This document shows, piece after piece, positions 6,838-15,454 of a stretch of DNA of 25,419 nt. The stretch covers positions 1-25,419 of the forward strand of contig VSNM01000076.1 of the NCBI GenBank assembly GCA_009774245.1, read 5' to 3'. The notes under the pieces were generated by a model, which did no database searches, was not told where the DNA came from, and saw only the letters and a program-made list of their open reading frames with translations. The DNA comes from Lachnospiraceae bacterium. GTDB taxonomy: Bacteria > Bacillota > Clostridia > Lachnospirales > Lachnospiraceae. Within the stretch, counting starts at the first letter, position 1. The number at the start of each line of letters is the position of its first letter. The position numbers and the translations under genes were made by a program.

Positions 6838-8535
6838 ATGAACGAATACGATAGCATTGAAAAAAAGCTGACCAAATCCTTTTTTAGGGTTGCTTCCATC
6901 ATGACAGTTGTCGCACTATTAGTGCTGATCGCCCTGATCGCCATCTCCAACAGGTATTCCTACGCACTGAAAAATTTTGGCTTTGCGCAGGGCGATATCG
7001 GCAAGGCGATGTTTGAATTTGCCGACAGCAGATCATCGCTGCGAGCCGCGATCGGTTATGACGATGCCGACGCGATTGCCACGGTGGTACAGCAGCACAA
7101 CGAAAACAAAGTAAAATTCGAGGAATACTTCACCATCGTCGAGAACACGATCGTGTCGACGGACGGCAGAAAAACCTATGACGAGATCAGTTCTGAGCTG
7201 AATGCGTACTGGGCGCTGGACTAGGAGATCATGAAGCTCGGCGCCACAACGGACAGGGAACTCTGCAGGCAGGCACAGGATATCGCGCTTCAGGAACTGG
7301 CTCCCGCATACACCAGCATTTACAGCAAGCTTCAGTCCCTCCTGGATGTAAAAGTAACCGAAGGCAATCACTTGTCCACCGCTCTCATTGTGACAGAGCT
7401 GATCCTGATCGTCGTCATTGTCATTGTCATCGCGTTCTCACTGACATTGTCTACAAAGATCGGCAAAAAGATCGCAAAGGGAATCGCATCTCCTCTCGGA
7501 AAACTTGGCCAGCGTCTCAAGACCTTCTCAACCGGAGACCTCACTTCTCCATTCCCGATGGTGAATACGGGCGATGAAGTGGAGCACATGGAAAAAGACG
7601 CCACGGAGATGGCAAACAACCTGAACCTCATAATCCATGACATCAGCGAGGTGCTCGGCGAGATGGCCGGCGGAAACTATGCTGTCAAGTCAAAGCAATC
7701 AGAAAGATACACCGGAGATTTCCAGAAATTATACGAATCCATGCGCGGACTGCGCGATCAGATGGTGGAAACCCTGACATCCATCGGCGAGGTTTCCAAT
7801 CAGGTATCTTCCGGCTCCGGCGACCTCGCTGACGCATCGCAGATACTTGCCGAGGGCGCGACAGAACAGACGAACGCAGTGATGGAACTGCACGCTACGA
7901 TCTCCGAGATCACAAACACGATGGAAAAGAGCGCCCAGAGCGCAGACGAGTCCTACACGAAGGCACAGCTCTACGCAGATAAGGCAGACAACAGCCGGGA
8001 GGAAATGAACTCCATGATGGCGGCAATGGAACGCATCAATACCGCTTCCAACAGAATCGGAGACATTATTTCCGAGATCGAGTCTATCGCCTCACAGACC
8101 AATCTGTTATCCCTCAATGCATCTATTGAGGCTGCGAGAGCCGGCGAGTCAGGACGCGGTTTTGCAGTTGTGGCTGACCAGATCAGGGTACTGGCAAACC
8201 AGAGTGCGAAGGCTGCCGTTGACACAAGAGAACTAATCGAAGGTTCCATCCGGGAGGTTGCGGACGGAAACCGCGCGGCAGAGAATGCGGCGAACGCCAT
8301 CAGCTCCGTGGTGGACGGCATCAAGCAGATCGCCGACTTCTCCAGGAACCTCAAAACTATGGTGGAAGATCAGACCGAGGCAATGCGGCAGGCCGAGAAG
8401 GGCATCAATCAGATCTCAGAAGTCGTACAGAGCAATGCTGCTACCGCACAGGAAGCTTCCGCAACAAGTGAAGAATTATCCGCACAGGCGTCAATCCTGG
8501 ACGGCCTGATCGGGCAGTTCTCCCTGAAAGAATAA
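6838..8535 (+). pseudogene. Methyl-accepting chemotaxis protein interrupted by in-frame TAG
   Basis: Read through the TAG at 7222-7224, this is a normal 565-residue chemoreceptor. It has TM1 at about 18-40, a short extracellular four-helix-bundle-like domain (about 41-180), TM2 (rich in I and V, about 182-205), HAMP, and a cytoplasmic signalling coiled coil with the conserved tip SQTNLLSLNASIEAARAGE followed by GRGFAVVADQIRVLA. The frame and family similarity continue unbroken on both sides of the stop, in the middle of the ligand-binding domain. It is therefore a single nonsense change, an amber readthrough site or a sequencing error, not two separate genes. A promoter and AAGGGG ribosome site precede it. 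A full-length receptor would feed CheA/CheW. Confidence 0.8.
7231..8535 (+). CDS. Possible reinitiated chemoreceptor fragment (TM2-HAMP-signalling)
   Basis: After the TAG an ATG at 7231 opens 434 codons with half the sensor domain, TM2, HAMP (KKIAKGIASPLGKLGQRLKTF onward) and the whole signalling domain. The stop codon itself forms AGGAG (7223-7227), a ribosome-binding sequence only 3 bp before this ATG. Ribosomes terminating there could restart, although the spacing is shorter than ideal. Such a product would have one membrane helix and a kinase-control domain but no complete sensor. I cannot tell whether it is made. Confidence 0.4.
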   Translation: MKLGATTDRELCRQAQDIALQELAPAYTSIYSKLQSLLDVKVTEGNHLSTALIVTELILIVVIVIVIAFSLTLSTKIGKKIAKGIASPLGKLGQRLKTFSTGDLTSPFPMVNTGDEVEHMEKDATEMANNLNLIIHDISEVLGEMAGGNYAVKSKQSERYTGDFQKLYESMRGLRDQMVETLTSIGEVSNQVSSGSGDLADASQILAEGATEQTNAVMELHATISEITNTMEKSAQSADESYTKAQLYADKADNSREEMNSMMAAMERINTASNRIGDIISEIESIASQTNLLSLNASIEAARAGESGRGFAVVADQIRVLANQSAKAAVDTRELIEGSIREVADGNRAAENAANAISSVVDGIKQIADFSRNLKTMVEDQTEAMRQAEKGINQISEVVQSNAATAQEASATSEELSAQASILDGLIGQFSLKE

Positions 8536-8548
8536 TACTATCGTTTGT

Positions 8549-8598
8549 AAAAAGCGCCCCGCCCTCCGGTTTCGAAGGACGGGACGCTTTTTGTTTTT
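8549..8598. terminator. Bidirectional terminator between chemoreceptor and purL
   Basis: AAAAAGCGCCCCGCCCT pairs with AGGACGGGACGCTTTTT (8549-8592) with two mismatches, followed by GTTTTTTT on plus. The A-tract on the left gives a U-run for the minus strand, so it serves both convergent genes. The purL stop is at 8599-8601. Confidence 0.85.
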
Positions 8599-11500
8599 TT
8601 ATTTGAAATACCGCACGCCTGCCTCAAAGATCTTCATATCCTGTTCTCCATAAATATTTACTGCCACCGCGTCCCCGCGTCTCTCCACGTGCGCCATCTT
8701 GCCAAGGCATCGTCCGTCAGGAGATGTGATTCCCTCGATCGCCGCGTAGGAGCCATTGACATTCCACTCCTCGTCCATCGAGATGTTTCCATTAAAGTCC
8801 GCGTACTGTGTCGCTACCTGCCCTTTTGCAAAGAGCTTGTCTATCCACTCCTGCGGCGCCACAAAACGTCCCTCACCGTGGGATGCAGGTGTCACATAGG
8901 TCCGCCCAAGCTCTGTAAGCTGCAGCCACGGAGACTTGTTCGTAACCACCTTCGTGTACACCATCCTGGAGATATGGCGGTTGATCGTATTGTACGTGAG
9001 TGTCGGTGAATCCTCCTTCTGCCCTGTGATCTCACCATAAGGCACCAGCCCGAGCTTGATCATCGCCTGGAATCCGTTGCAGATGCCGAGCGCCAATCCA
9101 TCCCTCTCATTCAACAGCCGGTTCACTGCCTCCCTGAGCTTCTCATTCTGAAACGCTGTCGCGAAGAACTTAGCGCTCCCATCGGGCTCGTCGCCGGCGG
9201 AAAAGCCGCCAGGAAACATGATAATCTGCGCCTGTGCGATCGCCTTCTCAAACTCGTCGACAGAGTCCCTGATATCGGCAGCGGACAGATTGCGGAACAC
9301 CTTTGTCACGACGCTGGCTCCGGCGCGCTCAAATGCGATCGTCGAGTCATACTCGCAGTTCGTGCCGGGAAATACCGGTATAAATACCGTGGGCTTTGCC
9401 ACCTTGTTTTTGCATACATAGATATCTTTTGTGTCATAAAGCTTTGTCTCAATCGCGTCTGTTCCCTTCACCGCCTTGGTCGGGAACACTTTCTCAAGCT
9501 TTGAGGTCCATGCCTTCAGCGCCTCGTCCATCGCCACCGTCACATCTCTGTACACAAAGCCCTCATTCTCAGCCAGCACTGTGGCAATTACCCTGTAAGC
9601 TGTGCCGTTCGCTGCGAGCCTATCAAGCTTGTCAACTGGAACCTCGGCAATGATACTGCCCATCTTATTTTCAAAGAGCTCGTCTGCCGCGAGTGTGTCC
9701 TCAAACGCGACGCCCATCTTGTTTCCGAACGCCATCTTCGCCGCGGACGCCACGATTCCCTTCGAGTCGAGCGCATACGCCGCCACGATCACATGATCTG
9801 CGATCAACTGTGCAATACCGCTGTACAGTTCCATGACTTTGCCATAATCAGGAAGATCATACGCATTCTTGGGCAGATCAAATACAACAAGCCTGTCCCC
9901 CGCGTTCTTCAACTCTGGTGTGATGATATCCTGCTTCTTCGCGACATCGACCGCAAAGGACACCAGCGTCGGAGGCACGTCGATCTCATTGAATGTACCT
10001 GACATGGAGTCCTTGCCGCCGATCGATGGCAGCCCATAACCGATCTGCGCATCGTATGCGCCAAGCAGCGCCGCAAACGGCTGGCTCCAGCGCGAAGGCT
10101 CCTCCGTCATGCGTCTGAAATACTCCTGGAACGTAAACCGAATCTTTCTAAAGTCACCGCCTGCTGCCACGATCTTCGCCATGGATTCCGTCACAGCGTA
10201 GACTGCTCCGTGATACGGACTCCAGCTCGACAGATATGGATCAAAACCGTATGCCATCATGGTCACGACATCCGTCTTTCCCTTTAATACAGGAAGCTTC
10301 GCAACCATCGCCTGCGTTTCTGTCAGCTGATACTTCCCGCCATAGGGCATAAACACGCTGCCCGCCCCGATCGACGCGTCGAACATCTCCACAAGCCCCT
10401 TCTGCGAGCACACATTGAGATCGTTGAGCGTGGCAAGGACAGCCTCCCTCACATTACCGGCTTTCAGCGCATTCTCAACCTTCGGAACAGCTATCCTGTC
10501 AAGATAATTATCCTCCTTCACAGGAGCGTCCACAAAGACACTCGTCTCCTGATGCGCCCCATTCGTGTCGAGGAATGCCCGCGCGATATCCACGACCTTC
10601 TTTCCTCTCCACATCAGCACAAGCCTTGGCTCCTCTGTCACGGTCGCAACCTTCACCGCCTCGAGATTCTCCTCCGCGGCATACGCCAGAAACCGGTCTG
10701 CATCCCCGGGATCTACGACCACTGCCATCCGCTCCTGTGACTCTGAGATCGCAAGCTCCGTGCCATCAAGTCCCGCGTATTTTTTTGGCACCTTATCCAT
10801 ATCCACGACAAGTCCGTCCGCCAGCTCCCCGATTGCCACGGACACGCCACCCGCGCCAAAGTCATTGCACTTCTTGATGAGCCTGCTGACCTCCGCCCTG
10901 CGGAACAATCTCTGAAGCTTGCGCTCTGTCGGCGCATTTCCCTTCTGAACCTCCGCGCCGCAGGTCGCCAGTGAGGCCGTTGTATGTACCTTCGAAGAAC
11001 CTGTCGCTCCACCGCAGCCGTCGCGCCCGGTCCGTCCGCCGAGCAGAATGATGATATCGCCCGGATCAGAGTTTTCGCGAATCACGCTCGCCCTCGGAGC
11101 CGCAGCCATGACCGCGCCGATCTCCATTCTCTTAGCGACATAATTTGGATGGTACACCTCCTTGACAAACCCTGTCGCAAGTCCGATCTGGTTTCCGTAG
11201 GAGGAGTAACCGCTCGCCGCGCCGCGGACGAGCTTCTTCTGGGAGAGCTTCCCGCGCATCGTATTCTCCACAGGCACCGTCGGATCGGCCGCGCCTGTGA
11301 CGCGCATCGCCTGATAGACATAGGTGCGCCCTGACAGCGGATCACGGATCGCGCCGCCCAGACAGGTCGCCGCGCCGCCAAACGGCTCGATCTCTGCCGG
11401 GTGATTGTGCGTCTCATTCTTAAAATTTACCAGCCACTCCTCCGTGACGACACCCTTTCCGTCCTCCTTATCGATCTCGATCGGAACGACGATCGAACAC

Positions 11501-12408
11501 GCGTTGATCTCATCGGACTGCTCCATGTCCTCGAGTTTTCCGTCCTTTTTCAGCTTTCGCATCGCCATGAGCGCCAGATCCATCAGGCAGACATACTTGT
11601 CCGTTCTGCCGGCAAAGATCTCCCCGCGCACAGCCATATACTGCTCATACGTCGTTCTGATCGGCTCTGTATAATAACCATCCTCAAACCGAATCTCCTT
11701 TAACTCCGTGGAAAATGTCGTATGACGACAGTGATCAGACCAATACGTATCGAGCACGCGAATCTCCGTCACCGTCGGGTCCCTGTGCTCCTCGCTGCTA
11801 AAATAATTCTGAATATGCTGAAAATCCTTAAATGTCATGGCCAACCCAAGCGAATCATAGAGTTCCCTCAGATCATCCTCCGGCATCCCGGCAAACCCGT
11901 CAAAACTGCCCACATCAGCCGGCTCGTCAAAAGCCTGTACCAGTGTCCCGGGTTTTTCCATCCCTGTCTCCCTCGAATCCACAGGATTGATACAGTAGCG
12001 CTTGATCTTGTCAAACTCATTGTTGGAGATCGTTCCGGTCAGCAGGTATGTGACTGCCGTCTTGATGACCGGCTGCTCGTCCTCCTTCAAAAACTGTACG
12101 CACTGTACCGCGGAGTCCGCCCTCTGGTCAAACTGCCCTGGCAGATACTCCACCGAAAAGCAGCGCGCATCCGCCGGCACCTCAATGCGCTCCCTGTACA
12201 AATCATCGACAGGCGGCTCTGAAAAGACGCACCTGCAGGCCTTCTCAAACACTTCATCCGAAAGGTTCTCGACATCATAACGGATAAAGATCCTGACCTT
12301 CTTTAATCCGGCGATGCCCAGATAACTCTTCAGCTCCTCCTCAAGCTCCCTTGCCTTTACCGCAAAGTCTTCCTTCTTTTCCACATAGATCCGTTTTACA
12401 TTTTCCAT
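8599..12408 (-). CDS. purL: Phosphoribosylformylglycinamidine synthase, single-chain
   Basis: PurL converts FGAR, glutamine and ATP to FGAM, the fourth step of IMP synthesis. This 1269-residue form carries all parts on one chain: an N-terminal PurS-like region (about 1-150), a linker, two synthase halves beginning with the motif TYWSDHCRHT (221-230), and a C-terminal glutaminase from about 1006. Catalytic Cys1110 lies in ALGICNGFQA, and His1240/Glu1242 in GKMAHVERR. Bacilli usually split these into PurS, PurQ and PurL; the fused form is known in some Clostridia and Bacteroidetes. It is the last gene of the apparent purF-receptor-lipoprotein-purL operon, 20 bp after the lipoprotein stop, with GGAGG 9 bp before the ATG. 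Confidence 0.97.
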   Translation of the reverse strand: MENVKRIYVEKKEDFAVKARELEEELKSYLGIAGLKKVRIFIRYDVENLSDEVFEKACRCVFSEPPVDDLYRERIEVPADARCFSVEYLPGQFDQRADSAVQCVQFLKEDEQPVIKTAVTYLLTGTISNNEFDKIKRYCINPVDSRETGMEKPGTLVQAFDEPADVGSFDGFAGMPEDDLRELYDSLGLAMTFKDFQHIQNYFSSEEHRDPTVTEIRVLDTYWSDHCRHTTFSTELKEIRFEDGYYTEPIRTTYEQYMAVRGEIFAGRTDKYVCLMDLALMAMRKLKKDGKLEDMEQSDEINACSIVVPIEIDKEDGKGVVTEEWLVNFKNETHNHPAEIEPFGGAATCLGGAIRDPLSGRTYVYQAMRVTGAADPTVPVENTMRGKLSQKKLVRGAASGYSSYGNQIGLATGFVKEVYHPNYVAKRMEIGAVMAAAPRASVIRENSDPGDIIILLGGRTGRDGCGGATGSSKVHTTASLATCGAEVQKGNAPTERKLQRLFRRAEVSRLIKKCNDFGAGGVSVAIGELADGLVVDMDKVPKKYAGLDGTELAISESQERMAVVVDPGDADRFLAYAAEENLEAVKVATVTEEPRLVLMWRGKKVVDIARAFLDTNGAHQETSVFVDAPVKEDNYLDRIAVPKVENALKAGNVREAVLATLNDLNVCSQKGLVEMFDASIGAGSVFMPYGGKYQLTETQAMVAKLPVLKGKTDVVTMMAYGFDPYLSSWSPYHGAVYAVTESMAKIVAAGGDFRKIRFTFQEYFRRMTEEPSRWSQPFAALLGAYDAQIGYGLPSIGGKDSMSGTFNEIDVPPTLVSFAVDVAKKQDIITPELKNAGDRLVVFDLPKNAYDLPDYGKVMELYSGIAQLIADHVIVAAYALDSKGIVASAAKMAFGNKMGVAFEDTLAADELFENKMGSIIAEVPVDKLDRLAANGTAYRVIATVLAENEGFVYRDVTVAMDEALKAWTSKLEKVFPTKAVKGTDAIETKLYDTKDIYVCKNKVAKPTVFIPVFPGTNCEYDSTIAFERAGASVVTKVFRNLSAADIRDSVDEFEKAIAQAQIIMFPGGFSAGDEPDGSAKFFATAFQNEKLREAVNRLLNERDGLALGICNGFQAMIKLGLVPYGEITGQKEDSPTLTYNTINRHISRMVYTKVVTNKSPWLQLTELGRTYVTPASHGEGRFVAPQEWIDKLFAKGQVATQYADFNGNISMDEEWNVNGSYAAIEGITSPDGRCLGKMAHVERRGDAVAVNIYGEQDMKIFEAGVRYFK

Positions 12409-12428
12409 CTTGCCAATCCTCCAGTTTC

Positions 12429-13403
12429 TTATTTACCATAATTGGAAACATTGCTGCTGTCCACACGCTCAAAGTCTACCCATACATACTTCCCATCCTC
12501 TGTGCTGCCCTCGACATCCTTTATGCTTCCATGCTCCACAAGCTGTATCGCTGCCTCGACAGCCGCATGTCCCTGTCCGCTTCCCGACTGATACACTGTA
12601 AATGCCATATCACCGCTGCGAATTGCCTCACAGCCGTCTGCTGTGGCGTCAACGCCGAGAATCGGAAGCGCGCTGCAGTCAATCCCGCTGTTTTTGCATG
12701 CATCCACGACACCAAGCGCCATCGAGTCGTTGTTGCAGACAACACAGTCCACCGGTACTCCCGTGCGCAGGAACAGTTCAAACAACTGCTGCGCCTGTCC
12801 TGTCTCCCAGTTCGCGCTGTCCTCAAATACATAGTGAATCTGCCTGCCGCTTGCATCCAGTGTCCGCTTTACACCTGTCGTCCTGCCCTCTGTGGCGGAA
12901 TGACTCGCCGGCCCCTTGATCAGCGCCACATTGAGCTCCTGTCTGCCGGACAGTTTACTCAGCACATATTCCGCCTGAAACTGCCCTGCTACCTGCTCGC
13001 TGGAACCGACATAGACATACCTGCCGGCCTCCAGATGCTTTTCATCCGGACAGCTGTTGACAAACACGATCGGTATATCGCCTGCGCTCATCTTTAGCTG
13101 CACGGCGATATCGACCGACACCGGACTGCAGATGATCACATCATAGCCCTCTGCAGCCGCCCTCTTCAACTGAGCCACCTGCTCCTCGATAGAGCCCTGC
13201 GCATCCTCCATGACAAACTGCGCCCCCATCTGCGCCGCCTGCTCCGCGGCGCCATCCACAAGCGTCTGACGGAAGGTATCCGCCTCATTCAATGAAAAAA
13301 ATATTTTTATCCCGCCCTTTCCGGCAGCGGCGTTCTGTCCGCATCCCGTTATTGTCACGATCATCATGACAATGGCAAACCATAACGACATCCTCCTGAT
13401 CAT
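12429..13403 (-). CDS. Sugar-binding-type substrate-binding lipoprotein (RbsB/LuxP family)
   Basis: The ~324-residue protein begins with a basic, hydrophobic signal ending in the lipobox ITGC, so it is probably tethered by a lipidated Cys at about position 21. The rest follows the type-1 periplasmic-binding (RbsB/MglB/LuxP) fold: KIFFSLNEADTFRQTLVDGA, DVIICSPVSVD, IPIVFVNSC, VALIKGP, VVCNNDSMALGVVDA and ILGVDATADG. No ABC permease or ATPase gene is adjacent. Instead its start overlaps the stop of a dCache chemoreceptor (TGATG), which suggests a sensory, not transport, role. AGGAGG lies upstream; an in-frame GTG at 13406 is an alternative start. The ligand is unknown; ribose, nucleoside or AI-2-like sugars are guesses from the family and the pur setting. 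Confidence 0.87.
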   Translation of the reverse strand: MIRRMSLWFAIVMMIVTITGCGQNAAAGKGGIKIFFSLNEADTFRQTLVDGAAEQAAQMGAQFVMEDAQGSIEEQVAQLKRAAAEGYDVIICSPVSVDIAVQLKMSAGDIPIVFVNSCPDEKHLEAGRYVYVGSSEQVAGQFQAEYVLSKLSGRQELNVALIKGPASHSATEGRTTGVKRTLDASGRQIHYVFEDSANWETGQAQQLFELFLRTGVPVDCVVCNNDSMALGVVDACKNSGIDCSALPILGVDATADGCEAIRSGDMAFTVYQSGSGQGHAAVEAAIQLVEHGSIKDVEGSTEDGKYVWVDFERVDSSNVSNYGK

Positions 13404-15418
13404 CACAGTCCTGCCTCCTCTCCGATCTTAAATCTGGCAACCTGCTCGTAGAGCTCCTCCGCCGATGCTGTCAGCTCCCTTGCGCCCTCAGATACACGCT
13501 CACTGCTGTTTGTGATGTTGTCCACCTGACGCACCATCGCCTCCGATGTTGCCAGGATTTCCTCCGAACTGGCAGCCTGCTCCTCCGAGATGGCCGCCAC
13601 GTTCGTCGCCACGTCATCAACCTTCCCGACCTTCGCGATCATCTCGCGCACGAGCATACTCACCTGATCGATATTTCCAAAGATGGCGTCAAACGTATGC
13701 AGGGTATCCCCTACCAGATCGCTGCTGTGGTTGATGTTGTCAACACTCTCCTTCGTCTGCCTGACAGTATCTCCCACCAGACCGTTGATCTGGCTGATCA
13801 GACCTTCTATATTGCGCACCGCATCGGCGCTGGTATTGGCAAGCTGGCCGATCTCCGTCGCCACCACCGCAAAACCTCTGCCCGCTTCCCCTGCGCGGGC
13901 CGCCTCGATCGAAGCATTGAGCGAGAGCAGCGCTGTCTGGTCCGCAATATTGCCGATAATCTCCGTGATATTTGTGATCTCAGCCGATGCCTTCCCAACC
14001 TCGTCAATCGACTGCTGCAGCTTCTGCACTGACAGGTTGATCGTATCCATCGCACTGCTGACGCGCTGCAGGTCTGATTTTCCGTTTTGGGATACTGTGA
14101 CTGTCTCCCGCATTTTGATATCCACCTGCTCACCGTCATCCTTTGTCTCAGATACCACCATCGCAAGTGTTGTCGCATGCTCCGCGATCTCGCCGACAGA
14201 CATCGACAGCTGCTCCACTGTGGTGTTGAGCTCCCTCATGGACTGCCCCTGCAGCTTGGATGCATCATACATTTGTCTGGATATCGTGTCGCTGTCACCT
14301 GCCTGCGTACTCAGCTTGCCAGACACAGTATGTATCGAGGCAATCATCCGCTGCATGGTCAGTATGAACTGCTTCACATATCCACTCATAACGCCGATCT
14401 CATCATTGCTCCTGGCTTCGATCGACACTGTGAAATCCCCGTTCGTCATCGCTGTGATCACCCTGATCAGCTCCTTGACAGGGCGGATCACGATATGTAC
14501 CACACGCTCTACCAGCACCGCCAGCACGATCACGGACAACAGACCGATCGCCATCATCATGTTTCGCACGCTGTCGATATCGGCATAGATCACCTTTGTG
14601 GGAATATATGACACCAGCACCCAGTCCGTCCCCTGTATCTGTGAAAACGCCGTCATGTTTCTGTCGATCTCAACCATATCAAAATCGTACTGCGCCACCT
14701 TCTGCCAGATATTGCGCAGAAAGACATCCTGCGAATCACCCAGCTTCGTCGATATCAGATCGCTCTCATGGTGCGCCAGGATCGTTCCGTCTGAGCTGCT
14801 CACCAGAAAGGCTCTCGCCTGATCCATCTCGATATAGCTGTTTACAATGATGCTGATCCGCTCCAGCGTAAGATCCGCCGAGATCACCTTGATCGTGCCT
14901 GACTTGTCATCCAGTATACCGGAGGCGCTGATGACATTCTCGCCTCTGGCGTTCGTGTACGCGTTGGTCAGCCCCATATTCCATCTGGTCAGGCCTTCCC
15001 TGTACCACACGGTCTGCGTCGGGTCCGCCTCTGTTTTCTCCGACGCCGATGCCTTCATGAGACTGCCTTTTTCATCCGCGATATACAGTCCGTCCGGAAA
15101 ATTGTCATCATACCCGTAATAGCTGTCCAGAATCGCCTGCAGCTGCTGCTCATTGGGACCTGTCTGCTCGATCACCTGTTTTGCCGCCCGAAACGCTGAC
15201 AGATTCTCGTTGAGCCACGCCTCTATCTGGTTGGTCTGGTTCCCAATCGACGAGCTCAACAGATTTTCCGAGTAATCCTTAATAATATTTTTTGATATGT
15301 AATATAGGATTCCCACCAACAGTATCATGATGACAATCACCACTGGCAGTATGATGCCGAGCAGTTTTACTTTGATGGAAACGATTTTCTTTTGTTTTTC
15401 TTTCCGTTCTCCTGCCAT
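13403..15418 (-). CDS. dCache methyl-accepting chemotaxis protein
   Basis: This 671-residue chemoreceptor has TM1 at about 18-40, a ~240-residue extracellular dCache-like domain (about 45-280) containing VWYREG (137-142) and the strand NVISASGIL, TM2 at about 286-308, HAMP (about 305-360) and a cytoplasmic coiled coil with the tip DQTALLSLNASIEAARAGEA followed by GRGFAVVATEIGQLA. It should control CheA. The usual Asp of the amino-acid-type dCache motif is not obvious after the WY, so direct amino-acid binding is doubtful. It lies 36 bp after purF and overlaps the lipoprotein gene, so binding protein and receptor are probably made in parallel. AGAAAGGCG serves as ribosome site. Confidence 0.92.
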   Translation of the reverse strand: MAGERKEKQKKIVSIKVKLLGIILPVVIVIMILLVGILYYISKNIIKDYSENLLSSSIGNQTNQIEAWLNENLSAFRAAKQVIEQTGPNEQQLQAILDSYYGYDDNFPDGLYIADEKGSLMKASASEKTEADPTQTVWYREGLTRWNMGLTNAYTNARGENVISASGILDDKSGTIKVISADLTLERISIIVNSYIEMDQARAFLVSSSDGTILAHHESDLISTKLGDSQDVFLRNIWQKVAQYDFDMVEIDRNMTAFSQIQGTDWVLVSYIPTKVIYADIDSVRNMMMAIGLLSVIVLAVLVERVVHIVIRPVKELIRVITAMTNGDFTVSIEARSNDEIGVMSGYVKQFILTMQRMIASIHTVSGKLSTQAGDSDTISRQMYDASKLQGQSMRELNTTVEQLSMSVGEIAEHATTLAMVVSETKDDGEQVDIKMRETVTVSQNGKSDLQRVSSAMDTINLSVQKLQQSIDEVGKASAEITNITEIIGNIADQTALLSLNASIEAARAGEAGRGFAVVATEIGQLANTSADAVRNIEGLISQINGLVGDTVRQTKESVDNINHSSDLVGDTLHTFDAIFGNIDQVSMLVREMIAKVGKVDDVATNVAAISEEQAASSEEILATSEAMVRQVDNITNSSERVSEGARELTASAEELYEQVARFKIGEEAGL

Positions 15419-15454
15419 TTTTCTTCGCCTTTCTATAACAAAAACAGCCGTTAT

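Noticed and set aside
13683..14588. 301-codon plus-strand reading frame opposite the dCache chemoreceptor
   Set aside because: It is antisense to a clear MCP coding sequence, is Ser/Ile-rich low-complexity in character, has no ribosome site, and matches no family.
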